Below are positions 11,662-22,184 of a DNA stretch of 64,000 bases, piece by piece. This DNA comes from Diplolepis rosae. Taxonomy: Eukaryota > Arthropoda > Insecta > Hymenoptera > Diplolepididae. Where the stretch lies: assembly GCA_030998225.1 (NCBI GenBank), contig JAPYXD010000701.1, forward strand, positions 7,672,501-7,736,500. The letters run 5' to 3'. The notes beneath the pieces are model-generated. The model saw nothing but the letters and a program-made list of their open reading frames with translations, did no database searches and was not told the DNA's origin. A program made the position numbers and the translations under genes. The stretch's first letter is position 1. Every line of letters begins with the position of its first letter.

Positions 11662-11780
11662 TTTAAGAATTTGAGAATCTTTCTGCGGAAAAAAAGACGC
11701 TTTCGATTGCGCTGGGATTCGAGCCCAGGTCTTTCGATTGCCGGTCGACTGCTCTAATCACTGAGCTACACAGGCGTCCA
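11662..11780 (-). mobile_element. tRNA-derived SINE copy
   Basis: On the minus strand it has the full tRNA-like head (A box TAGCTCAGTG, B box GGGCTCGAATCCC) and the family tail with a T-run. It lacks the 36-bp leader seen at 9146; the upstream sequence is unrelated. A C-to-T change lies near the A box (GTGATTAG instead of GTGGTTAG). Confidence 0.75.
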
Positions 11781-12601
11781 CTCACTTTTTTTTTGTTAAT
11801 CGCATAAAACCTCATAATATTGACAATACATATATTATAATTTTTCCCTAAAAATAACATGAAAAACGTCAAAATCATGGATTAAACGACCTCAAGATGA
11901 AGTGTTTTTGTCAATTTTTCAGGAAGATATTGTGAAAAAAATCAAAATTATAAATTTTTATTAAATTATGAATAACTCTCGAAATAATAGATGTTTTTAG
12001 ATGTTCTTGGACTCATTTTAAGGTTACACGGAGAAAAATGGATATTGACCCATAATATCTAGATATTGAGGCACAATGTCAGTAGTATTCAACTATGTGA
12101 CAAACATTTAGATATTCTACTTCAATACCTGCAGATATTGAAAAAAAGATATTAACCACCAGTATCTCAGATATTAAGCTTGATTATCTCAGATATTAAA
12201 AATGAATATTCAAAATACTAAACTTCTGAATATCCTCGTTAGTAAACTTGAATGTCTGAGGTACTAAAGTTGAATATCTCAGATATTTAACATCAATATC
12301 AGGTATACTGAAAAGGTAAGTTATAGATATTACAGCTCAATGTCTAAGATACTTAAAAAATTATTTTAAAGGTTATAAAATAACTATGCATATTCAGTTT
12401 TTAGAAAAAAGTCAAATTATATTTTATTATGTAATAAGTATATAGTATATTTCAAATTAATTAGTTGAGTTTGAAATTTTTGTCACTGCCTACATTATCG
12501 GAGGATCACTAGTCGCGTATCAGATAGGATACGTTGTCGACAGGTGTCCTCGTAGACAATTTCAAACTCTTATATCGCAAATAATGCAAATAAATTCAAT
12601 A

Positions 12602-12717
12602 TTTAAAGAATTTGAAAATCTTTCTGTGGAAAAAATGACGCTTTCGACTGCGCTGGGATTCGAGCCCAGGTCTTTCGATTGCCGGTCGACTGCTCTAACC
12701 ACTGAGCTACACAGGCG
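12602..12717 (-). mobile_element. tRNA-derived SINE (inside palindrome)
   Basis: Minus-strand copy with full tRNA-like head and tail. Upstream of its head is an extra block (12718-12790, with GCCGCAAGGCTGAGCC on the minus strand) that also occurs in the mirror copy but not at 9146. Confidence 0.75.
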
Positions 12718-13339
12718 TCCGACATCTCCTTCTCCACAGGAAGATCTCCTTATATCGCCTAGTGGCTCAGCCTTGCGGCTGTAAATGATTTCAAATTAAT
12801 TAGTTGAGTTTGAAATTTTTGTCACTGCCTACATTATCGGAGGATCACTAGTCGCGTATCAGATAGGATACGTTGTCGACAGGTGTCCTCGTAGACAATT
12901 TCAAACTCTTATATCGCAAATAATGCAAATAAATTCAATATTTAAAGAATTTGAAAATCTTTCTGTGGAAAAAATGACGCTTTCGACTGCGCTGGGATTC
13001 GAGCCCAGGTCTCAGTGGTTAGAGCAGTCGACCGGCAATCGAAAGACCTGGGCTCGAATCCCAGCGCAGTCGAAAGCGTCATTTTTTCCACAGAAAGATT
13101 TTCAAATTCTTTAAATATTGAATTTATTTGCATTATTTGCGATATAAGAGTTTGAAATTGTCTACGAGGACACCTGTCGACAACGTATCCTATCTGATAC
13201 GCGACTAGTGATCCTCCGATAATGTAGGCAGTGACAAAAATTTCAAACTCAACTAATTAATTTGAAATCATTTACAGCCGCAAGGCTGAGCCACTAGGCG
13301 ATATAAGGAGATCTTCCTGTGGAGAAGGAGATGTCGGAC

Positions 13340-13454
13340 GCCTGTGTAGCTCAGTGGTTAGAGCAGTCGACCGGCAATCGAAAGACCTGGGCTCGAATCC
13401 CAGCGCAGTCGAAAGCGTCATTTTTTCCACAGAAAGATTTTCAAATTCTTTAAA
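13340..13454 (+). mobile_element. tRNA-derived SINE (mirror copy)
   Basis: Plus-strand head GCCTGTGTAGCTCAGTGG, B box GGGCTCGAATCCC, T-run and tail. It is the mirror image of 12602-12717 in the palindrome. Confidence 0.75.
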
Positions 13455-15066
13455 TATAGTATATTTATACATCGCTCTTATTTTTATTATTTGGCATGTC
13501 TAAAATTAATTTAATGTTCTTGTTAGAAACTTAACCTTAACACTAAGGTTAGATTTCATTCTCGGCTATAAACCAAATATATAGAAAATATATAACTTAT
13601 ATGTTTTACTCACTGCATCTCAAGTTAAAGACCCGATCACTTTTATTCCATTATAAACACTTATTAGAATTTAAGGAAACTTTAATAAACTTTCAAAATT
13701 TTTCTTTACGGCACGCTGCAAGCATGTCAATCTTAGATTCACTTAGATTTCGATGAGAGCGAAAAAGTGATCACATGACCTTTATATATATGCGCGCGCA
13801 CTTCATGCTTCAATATCTAAACTATTGAATCTGAATATCAAATGTTACTTCTCGGAAAAATCTTATATATTGAAAAAAAAATTTAATTTTACGTGTCAAT
13901 ATCTAGATATTATGGATGAATATCTCCTATTTGAATATCTACTTTTCAATATCCATTTTTCTCCGTGTAACTTTTACGTAGAATGTGAAAAGCGTGCAAA
14001 AAGAATTATAATAATTTTCCCCTAGATTCTGAAAAATCTAAATTTAGAACAAAAATGTCGTAAAAATTCAAACTTGCAAAATTATTTATAAAATAATACT
14101 AAAAGTAATGATATGTAATTTTTTAAGAAAATTCAATTAATACTTCTGGGTATTTTTAAAATCCTTTTTCTGAGTATTAGCATTTTTTCAATTTTTACGA
14201 CCTCTTGGTTCTAAATTTATACTTTTTCAGAATCTAGGGAAAAAATTAATCAGATCTCTAGAAATAAAATCTAATCAAGATCATTTAAAAGATTATAAGT
14301 AAGAAATCTTATTAATTACAACATTTTTTTTAATAAGAAACTTTGAGATTTGAAAACATTTAGAATCTTGAAAATCGTTTTAAATTCTTTTAAATCTCCC
14401 GTAGCATTCGAGGTTCTTTTCAAATATTTTGAATTATTCTTAAAGGCTTTCATAATTTTATACAAAATTACAATATACAACATTTTAAAAGAAAGGAGTT
14501 GCAACCTAGTGCGTTACTATTTCGATCTACAAATTTTTAACACATTTAAAAACTTTAACACTTATTGAAAAAGTGAAAAAAATAAAATTGTCAACGACAA
14601 AACTTGAATAATTTAGAGATTTGAAGAATCAATAATCGAAAAATCAAAAACTGTTATTGAATAGAAAGTTAAAATATTCAATAATTCACAATCATGTGTA
14701 ATTTGTGAAAATGAAAATTGGAAAATCGAAAAATTTTAAGCCAATAGAACTATTATCAATATATAAGGCAATACATTTTTAGAATAAAGCTATTTAGAAA
14801 TTTCATAATGAGTCGAATAAGAGGCTAGATAAAAAAATAATTAATCAAGATTCAGAAAAAAAAGTTGTAATTTATTAAAGCTACACTGTTAGAAATGTTC
14901 GGAAATTTACAAAAAAATTTTGTTACAAAAGTAACGTAAAATTGGACGACATTTATGATGTTTTTGAGTAAAAGTATCTTAAAATTGCGAAAAATGTACT
15001 TAATTTTCATAAAATAGGACTTGTATCGACCTTCAAATAATAATTTCATATGATGTTGTTATTAAT

Positions 15067-15350
15067 AATTAGCTTTAGGGTCCAGAAATGATAACTCAGG
15101 AACTTACATACTTTCAAACGTTTTGACTCTGTTTGGAGTCCTCATCAGTGATCTTTATTTCTAAAATATCTAAACATTAAATAAATATTATACAGATCAG
15201 CCCTATTTTGGAGTAAACTTTGGTAATGTGAAAAATGTAAAAATGTACAATAAAAAACCGTGAGAAAATTTACATAAAATTGTATAGAAAACATCGATAA
15301 ATTACCTAAAAACTTCCTTATGAATAAAAATAAAATTCTAGCACATAACA
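15067..15350 (-). mobile_element. family B fragment with hammerhead-like motif
   Basis: On the minus strand it ends with the family signature TTTCTGGACCCTAAAGC downstream of a ribozyme-like motif (15111-15153). Upstream sequence is the AT-rich family B body, partly eroded. Confidence 0.6.
15111..15153 (-). ncRNA. hammerhead-like motif, family B, decayed
   Basis: CTGATGAG, stem II GACTC/GAGTC with loop CAAACA, then AAAACGTTTG. The conserved GAAA after stem II has become AAAA, which should abolish cleavage. Stem I bases TCA/TGA are kept. Confidence 0.5.
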
Positions 15351-15954
15351 TTAAGATACATCAAATAAAAACTAGTATATATTTGTGTGTAAATGTTACT
15401 GAAGATATAGATGCAATTACATATATAGTATAAAATTACAAAGTATTATTTATGAAAATTATCTTAGAATTGATAATATGAATTCTTCACTGTTAGAAAT
15501 TTCTATACCGCACTTTCGCAGAACATGTGATTGGAATTCTATTCAGCCACAGCCTCAGGGAAATAAGACAGAATTTCAGAAAATTCAGTTACTTTTAGTA
15601 AATTTATGAAATTTTTTTTTTATTTTGCAGTTATAAAGTGTTGAATATTCTGTATATGTTTCTCTGGAAATTCTGAAACCTGTAATAAGAATAATTTTAT
15701 GTTTTGGGTAACTGAAGTTTAATGTAGTCACATGCAACTGAAAATTAAGCTACATGTAACTGAAAACCCAGTTACAATTACGTAATTTTATGATAAATTT
15801 TATAAAAGCTCTGTTACAGTTTGCTATTTTAAAAGATACATTTTATGAAAGTTCAGTTGAGCTCCATAATATTAAGAAAAATTTAGAGAATTCAGTACAT
15901 TTTTCCCAATTTCAAGATATCTTTACTCAAAAACATAAATACTCTTCAAAACGG

Positions 15955-16212
15955 AATTAGCCAAATTTTCACCGATTGAATCAGTGATTGTCCGGTTCAC
16001 TGATTCACCAGCGAAAAAATATACCTTACTGTTAAAACAGTCAATCTTCACTGACTGAAACAGCGAAAAACATTTCTCACTGCTAAATCTGTTGATTTTT
16101 GGTGAAATAATCAGTGAAACTCGACTCATCCACAGTAACCTGCTTTTAACTACTTGAATCAGTCAAATTTCACTGATAATCAGTAGATTTTAACCGACTC
16201 AGGCCTAGAGAG
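15955..16212. mobile_element. divergent CTCTCTAAA MITE copy
   Basis: The right end CTAGAGAG is followed by TA (16213-16214). The interior has the TCAGTGAAA/TTTCACTGA block pattern; the left end is eroded. Confidence 0.6.
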
Positions 16213-16273
16213 TATCGTCAAATTTTACGTCACCACATAGTATACGTAAATAGAAATTAAATGTAATAATGCA

Positions 16274-16464
16274 CTCTCTAAATTTGAATCAGTCAAATTT
16301 TCACTCATTGAATCAGTGATTTGCCTTTTCACTGTTAAATCAGTTGATTTCCACTGAAGTAATCAGTGAAATTTGACTGATTTACAGTAACCTCTTTTTA
16401 GCTATTTGAATCAGTCAAATTTCACTGATAATCAGTAGATTTTGACTGATTCAAATTTAGAGAG
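16274..16464. mobile_element. CTCTCTAAA MITE, 191 bp, CA target duplication
   Basis: The best preserved copy: ends CTCTCTAAATTTGAATCAG and CTGATTCAAATTTAGAGAG are perfect inverses, bounded by CA on both sides (16272-16273, 16465-16466). The inner blocks alternate as ATCAGTGAAAT and ATTTCACTGAT. Confidence 0.85.
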
Positions 16465-16569
16465 CATACAATTTTTTGGAAATTTCCGAATTTTACGATA
16501 CTGTACCTGAATAAAACTCCAGTCTCGTGTTTCGGGAAATTACTGTAGAAATTTCTAACAGTGTAGAAG

Positions 16570-17020
16570 AAAATATTTATCTTTTCCCAAATATCTCAAA
16601 AGGAACAAAAATTGTTTAATTGTGTATTTATTCAACTTTCTATTGAAACATTGAAATATTTGGTAGTCAGAAAATTAAATAATTCAGTAATTTCAGAATT
16701 AGAATCTTAAAATCTCTGAGAATTGCAATGTTTGTGTATTTTTGAGAAAAATGAGATTTCGTAATGATTATTTTTTTTATTTTGTATTTTGTTTAAAAAA
16801 TGGAATTTTTTATTTTCAATATTTAAAATCAAAACATAAAATATATATCCTGTCAAAAAATGTCCAAAAGAAAATTTTTAGACCTTATTAAACCGAATAA
16901 TTTTCCATCTCAGCGTTTTTTTCGTATATCACATATTTTGTTTAAATAATGGAATTTTTAAATTTCAATCGTATTTTTTGAAATTAAAATGAAAAATATA
17001 CGTTTTCTAAAAAATATACT
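16570..17020 (+). repeat. direct copy of the 8258-8650 repeat module
   Basis: It shares long stretches with 8258-8650 (for example ATTGTTTAATTGTGTATTTA and TTTGGTAGTCAGAAAAT). Non-coding. Confidence 0.7.
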
Positions 17021-19270
17021 ATTTCTAAAAAATTATTTTGATGTTTTTTCATCAAATGATTAGGGTCAGTAATAAGTTGTGTTGGTTTCTGAAAAAAATT
17101 AAAAATGTTTAAAAATGGAAATGGAAAATTCCAAACGTTCTGTTATTCAGAAAAGTCGTTCGATAGATGTTTTGACTCACGTCAGACTAATTTCCTTTTT
17201 ATACTTTCTCCGTTTTTTTCCCCTTCGAGCCTTATTTACTACTCGACCGGTGACAATAAAATCACAGGTCCCGCTTGATCATGATGGATTACTTGCTTGG
17301 TAAAGTGCCGCGTGCTAGTATAAGTTGCACAATTATGAGTTACAAATTCTCTGCTTTGACTTTGAGATTTCGCACGAGTTCCTTTCAACCCTCGTTTCAG
17401 GAAGTTTTTTTTCCAGAGAAAATGATATTCTGCGTAACTACGGCAATTAATTTTCAACTGCAGCAAACAGAAGTTTATCAAGCTAATATTTCTACTACTT
17501 TTTTTATTTCACAAAACATGAAACACTGTAACAATTCAATTTGATATTTAATTTTCTTCACAATTCTGCCTATGCTTGGGGCCCAAAAAACATGTCGATT
17601 TTCATTGTCATAGTCTTTCCATTATAAACAATTTTTTCTATTGGAGAATATTGATGAAGAATGATGACCTGAAATAAAAAATGAAAATTCTCCTTTAATA
17701 CAATAATAAAACTGTAAAATAACTGGATACTTTTTTGAAATTTCAAAAATTACGAAAATTGCATGCTGTAGAAAAAAAAAGTTCGATTTTCGACCAAAAA
17801 AACAACTCCAATCATTTGTTTATTAACAAATAGATAAACGTACTAAAAAACATCCAGTCATTTTATTGAAAATCTTATAAACTATGCTCTTTCCAAATTT
17901 GATATGAATCGAACGAATCGAACGAACATAGATTTTGAGATAGAACTTTTACCGTTTCATAAAATCGCAAAAGAAAAAAAGATATCGCAGAATCTTTGTT
18001 ACAAATTAAATTTAAGACTCTAGGCTATAAAACTATAGAATAAAAAATCGAATTTTCGAAATTTTTTAGGCAGAGCCATTTAAAAATGACAAATTATTCC
18101 ATACTTGGTATATGTTTCTATCCGAGAATTGGTTTAAAAATGATAAAAATGATTTTGTAAACTAGAGCAAACACAAAGCGATTTGTAAATAAGAATAATG
18201 CCTCCCACGATGCAACAAATTTTGACATTAATTACGTAATAACAGAATATAATAATCATGGGTCTTCTGCCATTCTTGAGGAACGTTATCTGATAGATCA
18301 TTATCACTTGCATAAATAAACCGCCCTCCAGAAAGCAATTATAAAAGCTAATGGAATATTCAAAGCTCGAGGTTCTCAGGAGTTACTTAATCTCATTACT
18401 CCGTTGAGTTCGTTTCTTGCACGCTTTGTTTAATAAGTAGTTCATAGATACAAAACGAGAAATTTGTAGCCTTGAGTCTTTCATTAATACAATAATAATA
18501 CTTTTCATTATAATTTAATGTTTAATTAATTTTCCATTTTATTTATGTTTCATGTGTGGCCTTGGCACTGGACTTGAATCTGAATCTGGTTTGGATCTGT
18601 AGTATGTGAGTAATGAAATTATATCATTCATTTTATTATGTTGAGCTGAGTGGTATTATTCGCCAATTAACTACACGAGTAATGCAAAACAAACTAGTTT
18701 TCTACGGCGTTTCCCAGTTATCGCTGTAATTAGTTTTGCTGCGAATTAATTTCCTCTTATCAGCAAATGATGTGTTTACATCTCGCCTTGAATATATTTT
18801 TCGCAAGGTGCAAAATACCTTAGAATTTTATAAAGTTCAGATATTTTCATGATCTAATTATTTTTAAATTCTCAGTTATATTTAAATTGTAAGTGTGGAA
18901 GTTTAACAACTCTCAAAGAAGAATGTATTGAAGTTCAAAGTATCCAGCATGTCTAAGGTATGCGATTTCAAGTAAGTAGTTACTCCAAATTCCTTAAAAT
19001 TGAGGTAAAAAGTTTGATTCAGGGTAAGAATTGATATTGTGAAATTTTATATAATTTATTTGCGCAAAATGTAAAATGAAACTTTTTTGAAGATTTTTTC
19101 AGGGGTTTAATAATTTAAATAATTCTTAATTTGGTTTCTTTCATGTTCAAGATCAGACGATCCTAACTTCTCAGAGTGAGTTTAGTAAAGAGTATGTGTT
19201 GCTCAAAAAAAAAATGTATGGAAAATTGCACCAATTAAACATGTTTTTAACTCAATCGCATAGAAGATAT
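17020..19270. other. 2.2-kb AT-rich stretch without recognised gene
   Basis: Short open frames at 17115-17303 and 17239-17544 overlap on both strands and show no domain or splice-bounded structure. 18160-18800 is slightly less AT-rich, with no recognisable exon. No bounded repeat was found. Confidence 0.4.
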
Positions 19271-19276
19271 TGATCA

Positions 19277-19322
19277 AAATTACTGATGAGGGTTCCGATC
19301 GAAGCCGAATCGTCTGATTAAA
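19277..19322 (+). ncRNA. hammerhead-like motif, family D
   Basis: CTGATGAG, stem II GGTTC/GAAGCC (one bulged G), then CGAATCGTC. The flanks ATTA and TGAT can pair as stem I and continue for one more pair. The A at the first stem III position has become T. The motif points opposite to the neighbouring Penelope remnant. Confidence 0.5.
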
Positions 19323-19686
19323 TTAGGCTAATCATTTTTGAAGCCTAAAACCAATTCTTCCAACAAACGTACCAGCATTATTAAAAATGGTATTATAAAC
19401 TGACAAAATAAAATAAACTTATCTCAGAATACTATTGAAAATTTAAAAACACTTGAATGAATTAGCATAATAAAATTTATATCTTTTTTGATTTTTTGAA
19501 AATTATTATTCGCCTTTTTGAATTGAACCGTTTTTAGTAGAAAGATATAAACGATCGACAGGAATAAATTTTCAAAACTTTTAAAAAGTTTTAGTAATTT
19601 AAGATTATTATGAAATTTTCATAATTTTACTTGTATTGGATTTGGATAATTTTTTTAAAATGCACTTATTAAAAACTCATATGAAC

Positions 19687-19730
19687 AAAATAAAGGCAAA
19701 CTTTCCGGCCACAAATCAGTACCAACTAAT
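19687..19730 (-). ncRNA. eroded hammerhead-like 3' core
   Basis: Minus strand: CTGATTTGTGGCCGGAAAG followed by TTTGCC. The 5' core and half of stem II are lost. The equivalent in copy 2 at 26049-26075 has an intact GGCCGAAACGTTTGCC. Confidence 0.35.
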
Positions 19731-19902
19731 AATAGTAAACCAAATAATAATAGTAATTCTTGTTTTTTTCAAATGGAAATACAAAAAATCATGCAAAATA
19801 AGTAACTTTAAAATTCGTTGATTTAACGTCCGACTAATTTTCTTCATTAAAAACAGGAAAATGACCATCTTCGGACAATCTGGATGTTTTTTTTTAATTT
19901 CT

Positions 19903-19947
19903 TTAATGACGTTTAGATAAACAATATGTCATCCTCTTCAGATTTTT
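19903..19947 (-). ncRNA. hammerhead-like motif in Penelope 3' region, family A
   Basis: Minus strand: CTGAAGAG, GATGA, loop, TTATC, then TAAACGTC. The stem II and GAAA positions carry substitutions compared with the intact copy at 25786-25828. It lies downstream of the GIY-YIG coding remnant on the same strand. Confidence 0.5.
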
Positions 19948-20125
19948 ACATTCCTTTAATGTTTAGATTCTATAATAATTATAAAAATTATAAAAAACAA
20001 AACCCTAAGAATAATAAACATAAAAATTATCCATAATATATAAATCAAAATACCTGTAGTTTTAGTGTCACATTTTTTACACACACATCACAAAAAAGTA
20101 TATATCGTCGATTGTTTTTCAAAAC

Positions 20126-20600
20126 TTAAGTCAGTATAAAAATAAATTTTATAAACATTTCTGCAATTTTTCTTTTGAAATAGTTTGATTCTTTGTGTAA
20201 GATTTTAATATTATCCCAATCAAAATTATGTTGAGTACCTGTATCATTGTTATTGTTTATTCTATGTTTAGTAACAACATTATGGTATTTTTCATTAAAA
20301 TTTTTTTTTTTTGTGTTCATCACATCTGACAAAAATCATTCTCCCAGTTTGACGTACATGGGTTTTTGAACAATCTAAGCAAGGAATCTTATAAACTACA
20401 TATGAATTTTCGAATTTTTCCAATGGGTCTTTTCCTAATTTTATGTATTTATCTAATTTTGAGGTGTTTCTGAAAACTATAGTTATGTTGTATTCTTTCA
20501 TCTGTCTTTTAATTTTACAAGATAATTTTCCATAATAAGGAATAGAAACTACACGTTTGTAATCTATTTCTCTTTGATTATTCTTTGGAATGAACCCGAG
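20126..20600 (-). pseudogene. GIY-YIG endonuclease domain of a Penelope-like element
   Basis: The reading frame from about 20600 shows the linker (SIPYYGKLS), then VVYKIPCLDC, HVRQTGR, VRCDEHK, and after a frameshift the typical C-terminus (FDWDNIKILHKESNYFKRKI). Penelope-like elements carry such a GIY-YIG domain after the reverse transcriptase; VVYKI is the GIY counterpart. The second motif, normally YIGQTGR, reads HVRQTGR, so the catalytic strand is altered. A frameshift lies in an A-run near 20305-20332, joining the frames 20501-20295 and 20332-20126. It is a dead fragment whose RT part lies at 23348-23870. Confidence 0.85.
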
Positions 20601-20739
20601 TCGAAATCCTAAGACTCGTCTCAGTCTCTACTGTCGAGATTGAGGCGAATGTGTGACGACGGTTACGAGAATGTGAAAAGAGAGTCTATAAATGTTCAGC
20701 ATTCATTGTCAACTCTCTTCTAGTCATCGAAAACTGCAC

Positions 20740-21605
20740 ATATTACCGTTTTCCCATTTTTCGAGGGTGAGGCTATGGCCAACTCTATAGAAATACGTTG
20801 CCATGGTTCTCTTAAATAACAAAAAAATTCTTACCACGAACCTGCCATTGGTCATCCGATACATACATACATACATAAACAGAATACAAATACATTCACA
20901 CCATTCAGTCGTAGCCAAACATATTTTTAATCACAAATACACTTAAACATATAACCTTACATATATAAACCTAATAACTACACTTATATATAGGACGATA
21001 CGCTTTCGTCGAATCACGCACACGCTCGCTTACAATCCTGAGACATAAAACTTGGAACTTTCTTAACACGTGGATCAATAAGTCCCGGGACTGACACATA
21101 GATGGAGTTGCCAACAAAAGTTCTGTATGGTTTTTCATGAGTACCAACCTTCAAAAGATACGTGTCAAAATTTCATGACATTCTGATGTTTGGTCCACGA
21201 GTTACAGTGATTTAAGTGACGCCAGTCTTGATATTCTCAAAACAATGGATTCGAAACAATTTCGTGTGTGTATATCACCGACGCTTGAAGTGCTTCAAAC
21301 CGTAGTTGGGTAAAATGAGAATCGGACGTATTATTTCAACTGGCAATGGTATGGTTCTTTTGAATACAAAAAATTCTTAACTCGAGCCTACCAATAGTCA
21401 TCCGGTACATACATAAACAACATACAAATACATACACCATTCATTAGTAGGCAATCATATTTTAAAACATAAATACACTTAAACATATAACTTTATATAT
21501 ATAAACCTAATAACTACACTTATATATAGTACGATACGCTTTCGTCGAATCACGCTCACGCTCGCTTACAATGATGAGACATAAAATTCGAAACTTTCTT
21601 ATATA
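20740..21605. repeat. direct repeat flanking a mariner fragment
   Basis: About 250 bp near 20800-21065 recurs at 21355-21605 (shared CGATACGCTTTCGTCGAATC, then ACGCTCGCTTACAAT). It includes a CATA microsatellite (20860-20880). The two copies flank the mariner fragment at 21066-21350. Confidence 0.75.
21066..21350 (+). mobile_element. 5' end fragment of a second mariner element
   Basis: It begins after TA with ACACGTGGATCAATAAGTCC, close to the ends of classic mariner elements (AATAAGTCCC, then CTGACACATAGATGG). About 180 bp in, an ATG opens a frame reading MDSKQFRV, the usual type of mariner N-terminus; the frame stops soon after. Only the first 285 bp remain. Confidence 0.65.
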
Positions 21606-22184
21606 GTGACTGCAGGAGTTATTCAGAACTTGTGAGAGAAAGTGTCGTAACTAGAGTTTTTTAGCCTTACTCAAGTAAAAATAAATCAACTTTTTTCACA
21701 AATTTTCCATATAATAATGATTTTTTTTAAAATTAATGTAATTAATTAATTGATTTTTATAATTATGATTGTTGATATATATAGTATAATTATTAATTGA
21801 TATTTAGCATACAGTTTTATCATAACTACGTATAAAGTTTAATGAAACTAAAGTTTGAAATATACATTAAAAAATTGCATTATTTATTATCAAAAAGTAT
21901 CTTGTGTAATAGTATATTACAACTCTAGGGCATCAAACATTCTGGCCGTGGGTTGTATACTATTTTTCTTGATCTCCAGCCGAAAGTACGCCCAAAACCG
22001 AAACAATATTAATATTGATTTTTCGTGCAATTGCATGAAGTCACATTAAATTAAATTAAACAAACGAATTATACGATGAATTTAGCGGCACATATATAAT
22101 AAGGTTCTTTTATTTTCCGTGTTGTATATTTTCAAAATATGAATTTTATTTAAATTTTATGTAATGCATTAAAAAAAATTTATA

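Larger units (their letters stand above)
12453..13454. mobile_element. SINE-derived palindromic insertion with 12-bp target duplication
   Basis: TATAGTATATTT occurs at both edges (12441-12452 and 13455-13466). The uninterrupted relative at 30476-30490 has the target once, with one change. The insert begins with the SINE leader (CAAATTAATTAGTTGAG) and ends with the SINE tail TTCTTTAAA, so SINE-type retroposition is the likely route. Inside are a 221-bp direct repeat (12453-12673 and 12792-13012) and a near-perfect inverted repeat (12602-13012 against 13044-13454). Confidence 0.85.
12602..13454. repeat. 411-bp near-perfect inverted repeat, 31-bp spacer
   Basis: The arms 12602-13012 and 13044-13454 have exactly equal length, and I found no mismatch where I compared them. 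Each arm contains SINE sequence, and the centre lies inside a tRNA-like head, so the 31-bp spacer is the unpaired middle of that head. Short ORFs here are repeat shadows. Confidence 0.85.
12027..13967. mobile_element. CACGGAGAAAAATGG-ended element, TA duplication, with nested insertion
   Basis: Inverted ends CACGGAGAAAAATGGATATTGA-type (left) and its complement (right) are bounded by TA at 12025-12026 and 13968-13969. The subterminal parts are dense in ATATCTCAGATATT-like palindromes. A second copy (30069-30983) is 915 bp and uninterrupted. This copy is longer because of a 1-kb SINE-derived insertion (12453-13454). No coding capacity. Confidence 0.85.
14884..16563. mobile_element. CACTGTTAGAAAT-ended element, TA duplication, nested
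   Basis: The left end CACTGTTAGAAATG and right end ATTTCTAACAGTG are bounded by TA (14882-14883, 16564-16565). The left interior matches the 282-bp element at 11366. Within the 1680 bp I see a minus-strand remnant of the ribozyme-bearing family B (15067-15350), another CACTGTTAGAAATTTC end at 15489 and two CTCTCTAAA MITEs (15955-16212, 16274-16464). It may be two related elements that share an end; the bounding pair given is the most regular one. Confidence 0.55.
19323..20600 (-). mobile_element. 3' part of a Penelope-like element (copy 1)
   Basis: Minus-strand order: GIY-YIG domain (20600-20126), then a 3' region with a hammerhead-like motif (19947-19903), then a terminal AT-rich part. The 3' region is repeated in inverted orientation at 24060-27510 (copy 2). 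Copy 1 retains two uninterrupted TTAA sites (20126-20129 and 19655-19658), exactly where copy 2 carries TTAA-flanked insertions. Confidence 0.75.

Noticed and set aside
13010..13060. CRISPR-like or other palindrome-based array
   Set aside because: The repeat is a single large inverted repeat of SINE origin, not an array of short regularly spaced repeats.
12584..13472. ORFs of about 65 codons reading MTLSTALGFEPRS
   Set aside because: They are the antisense translation of the SINE tRNA head and tail, the same in every copy.
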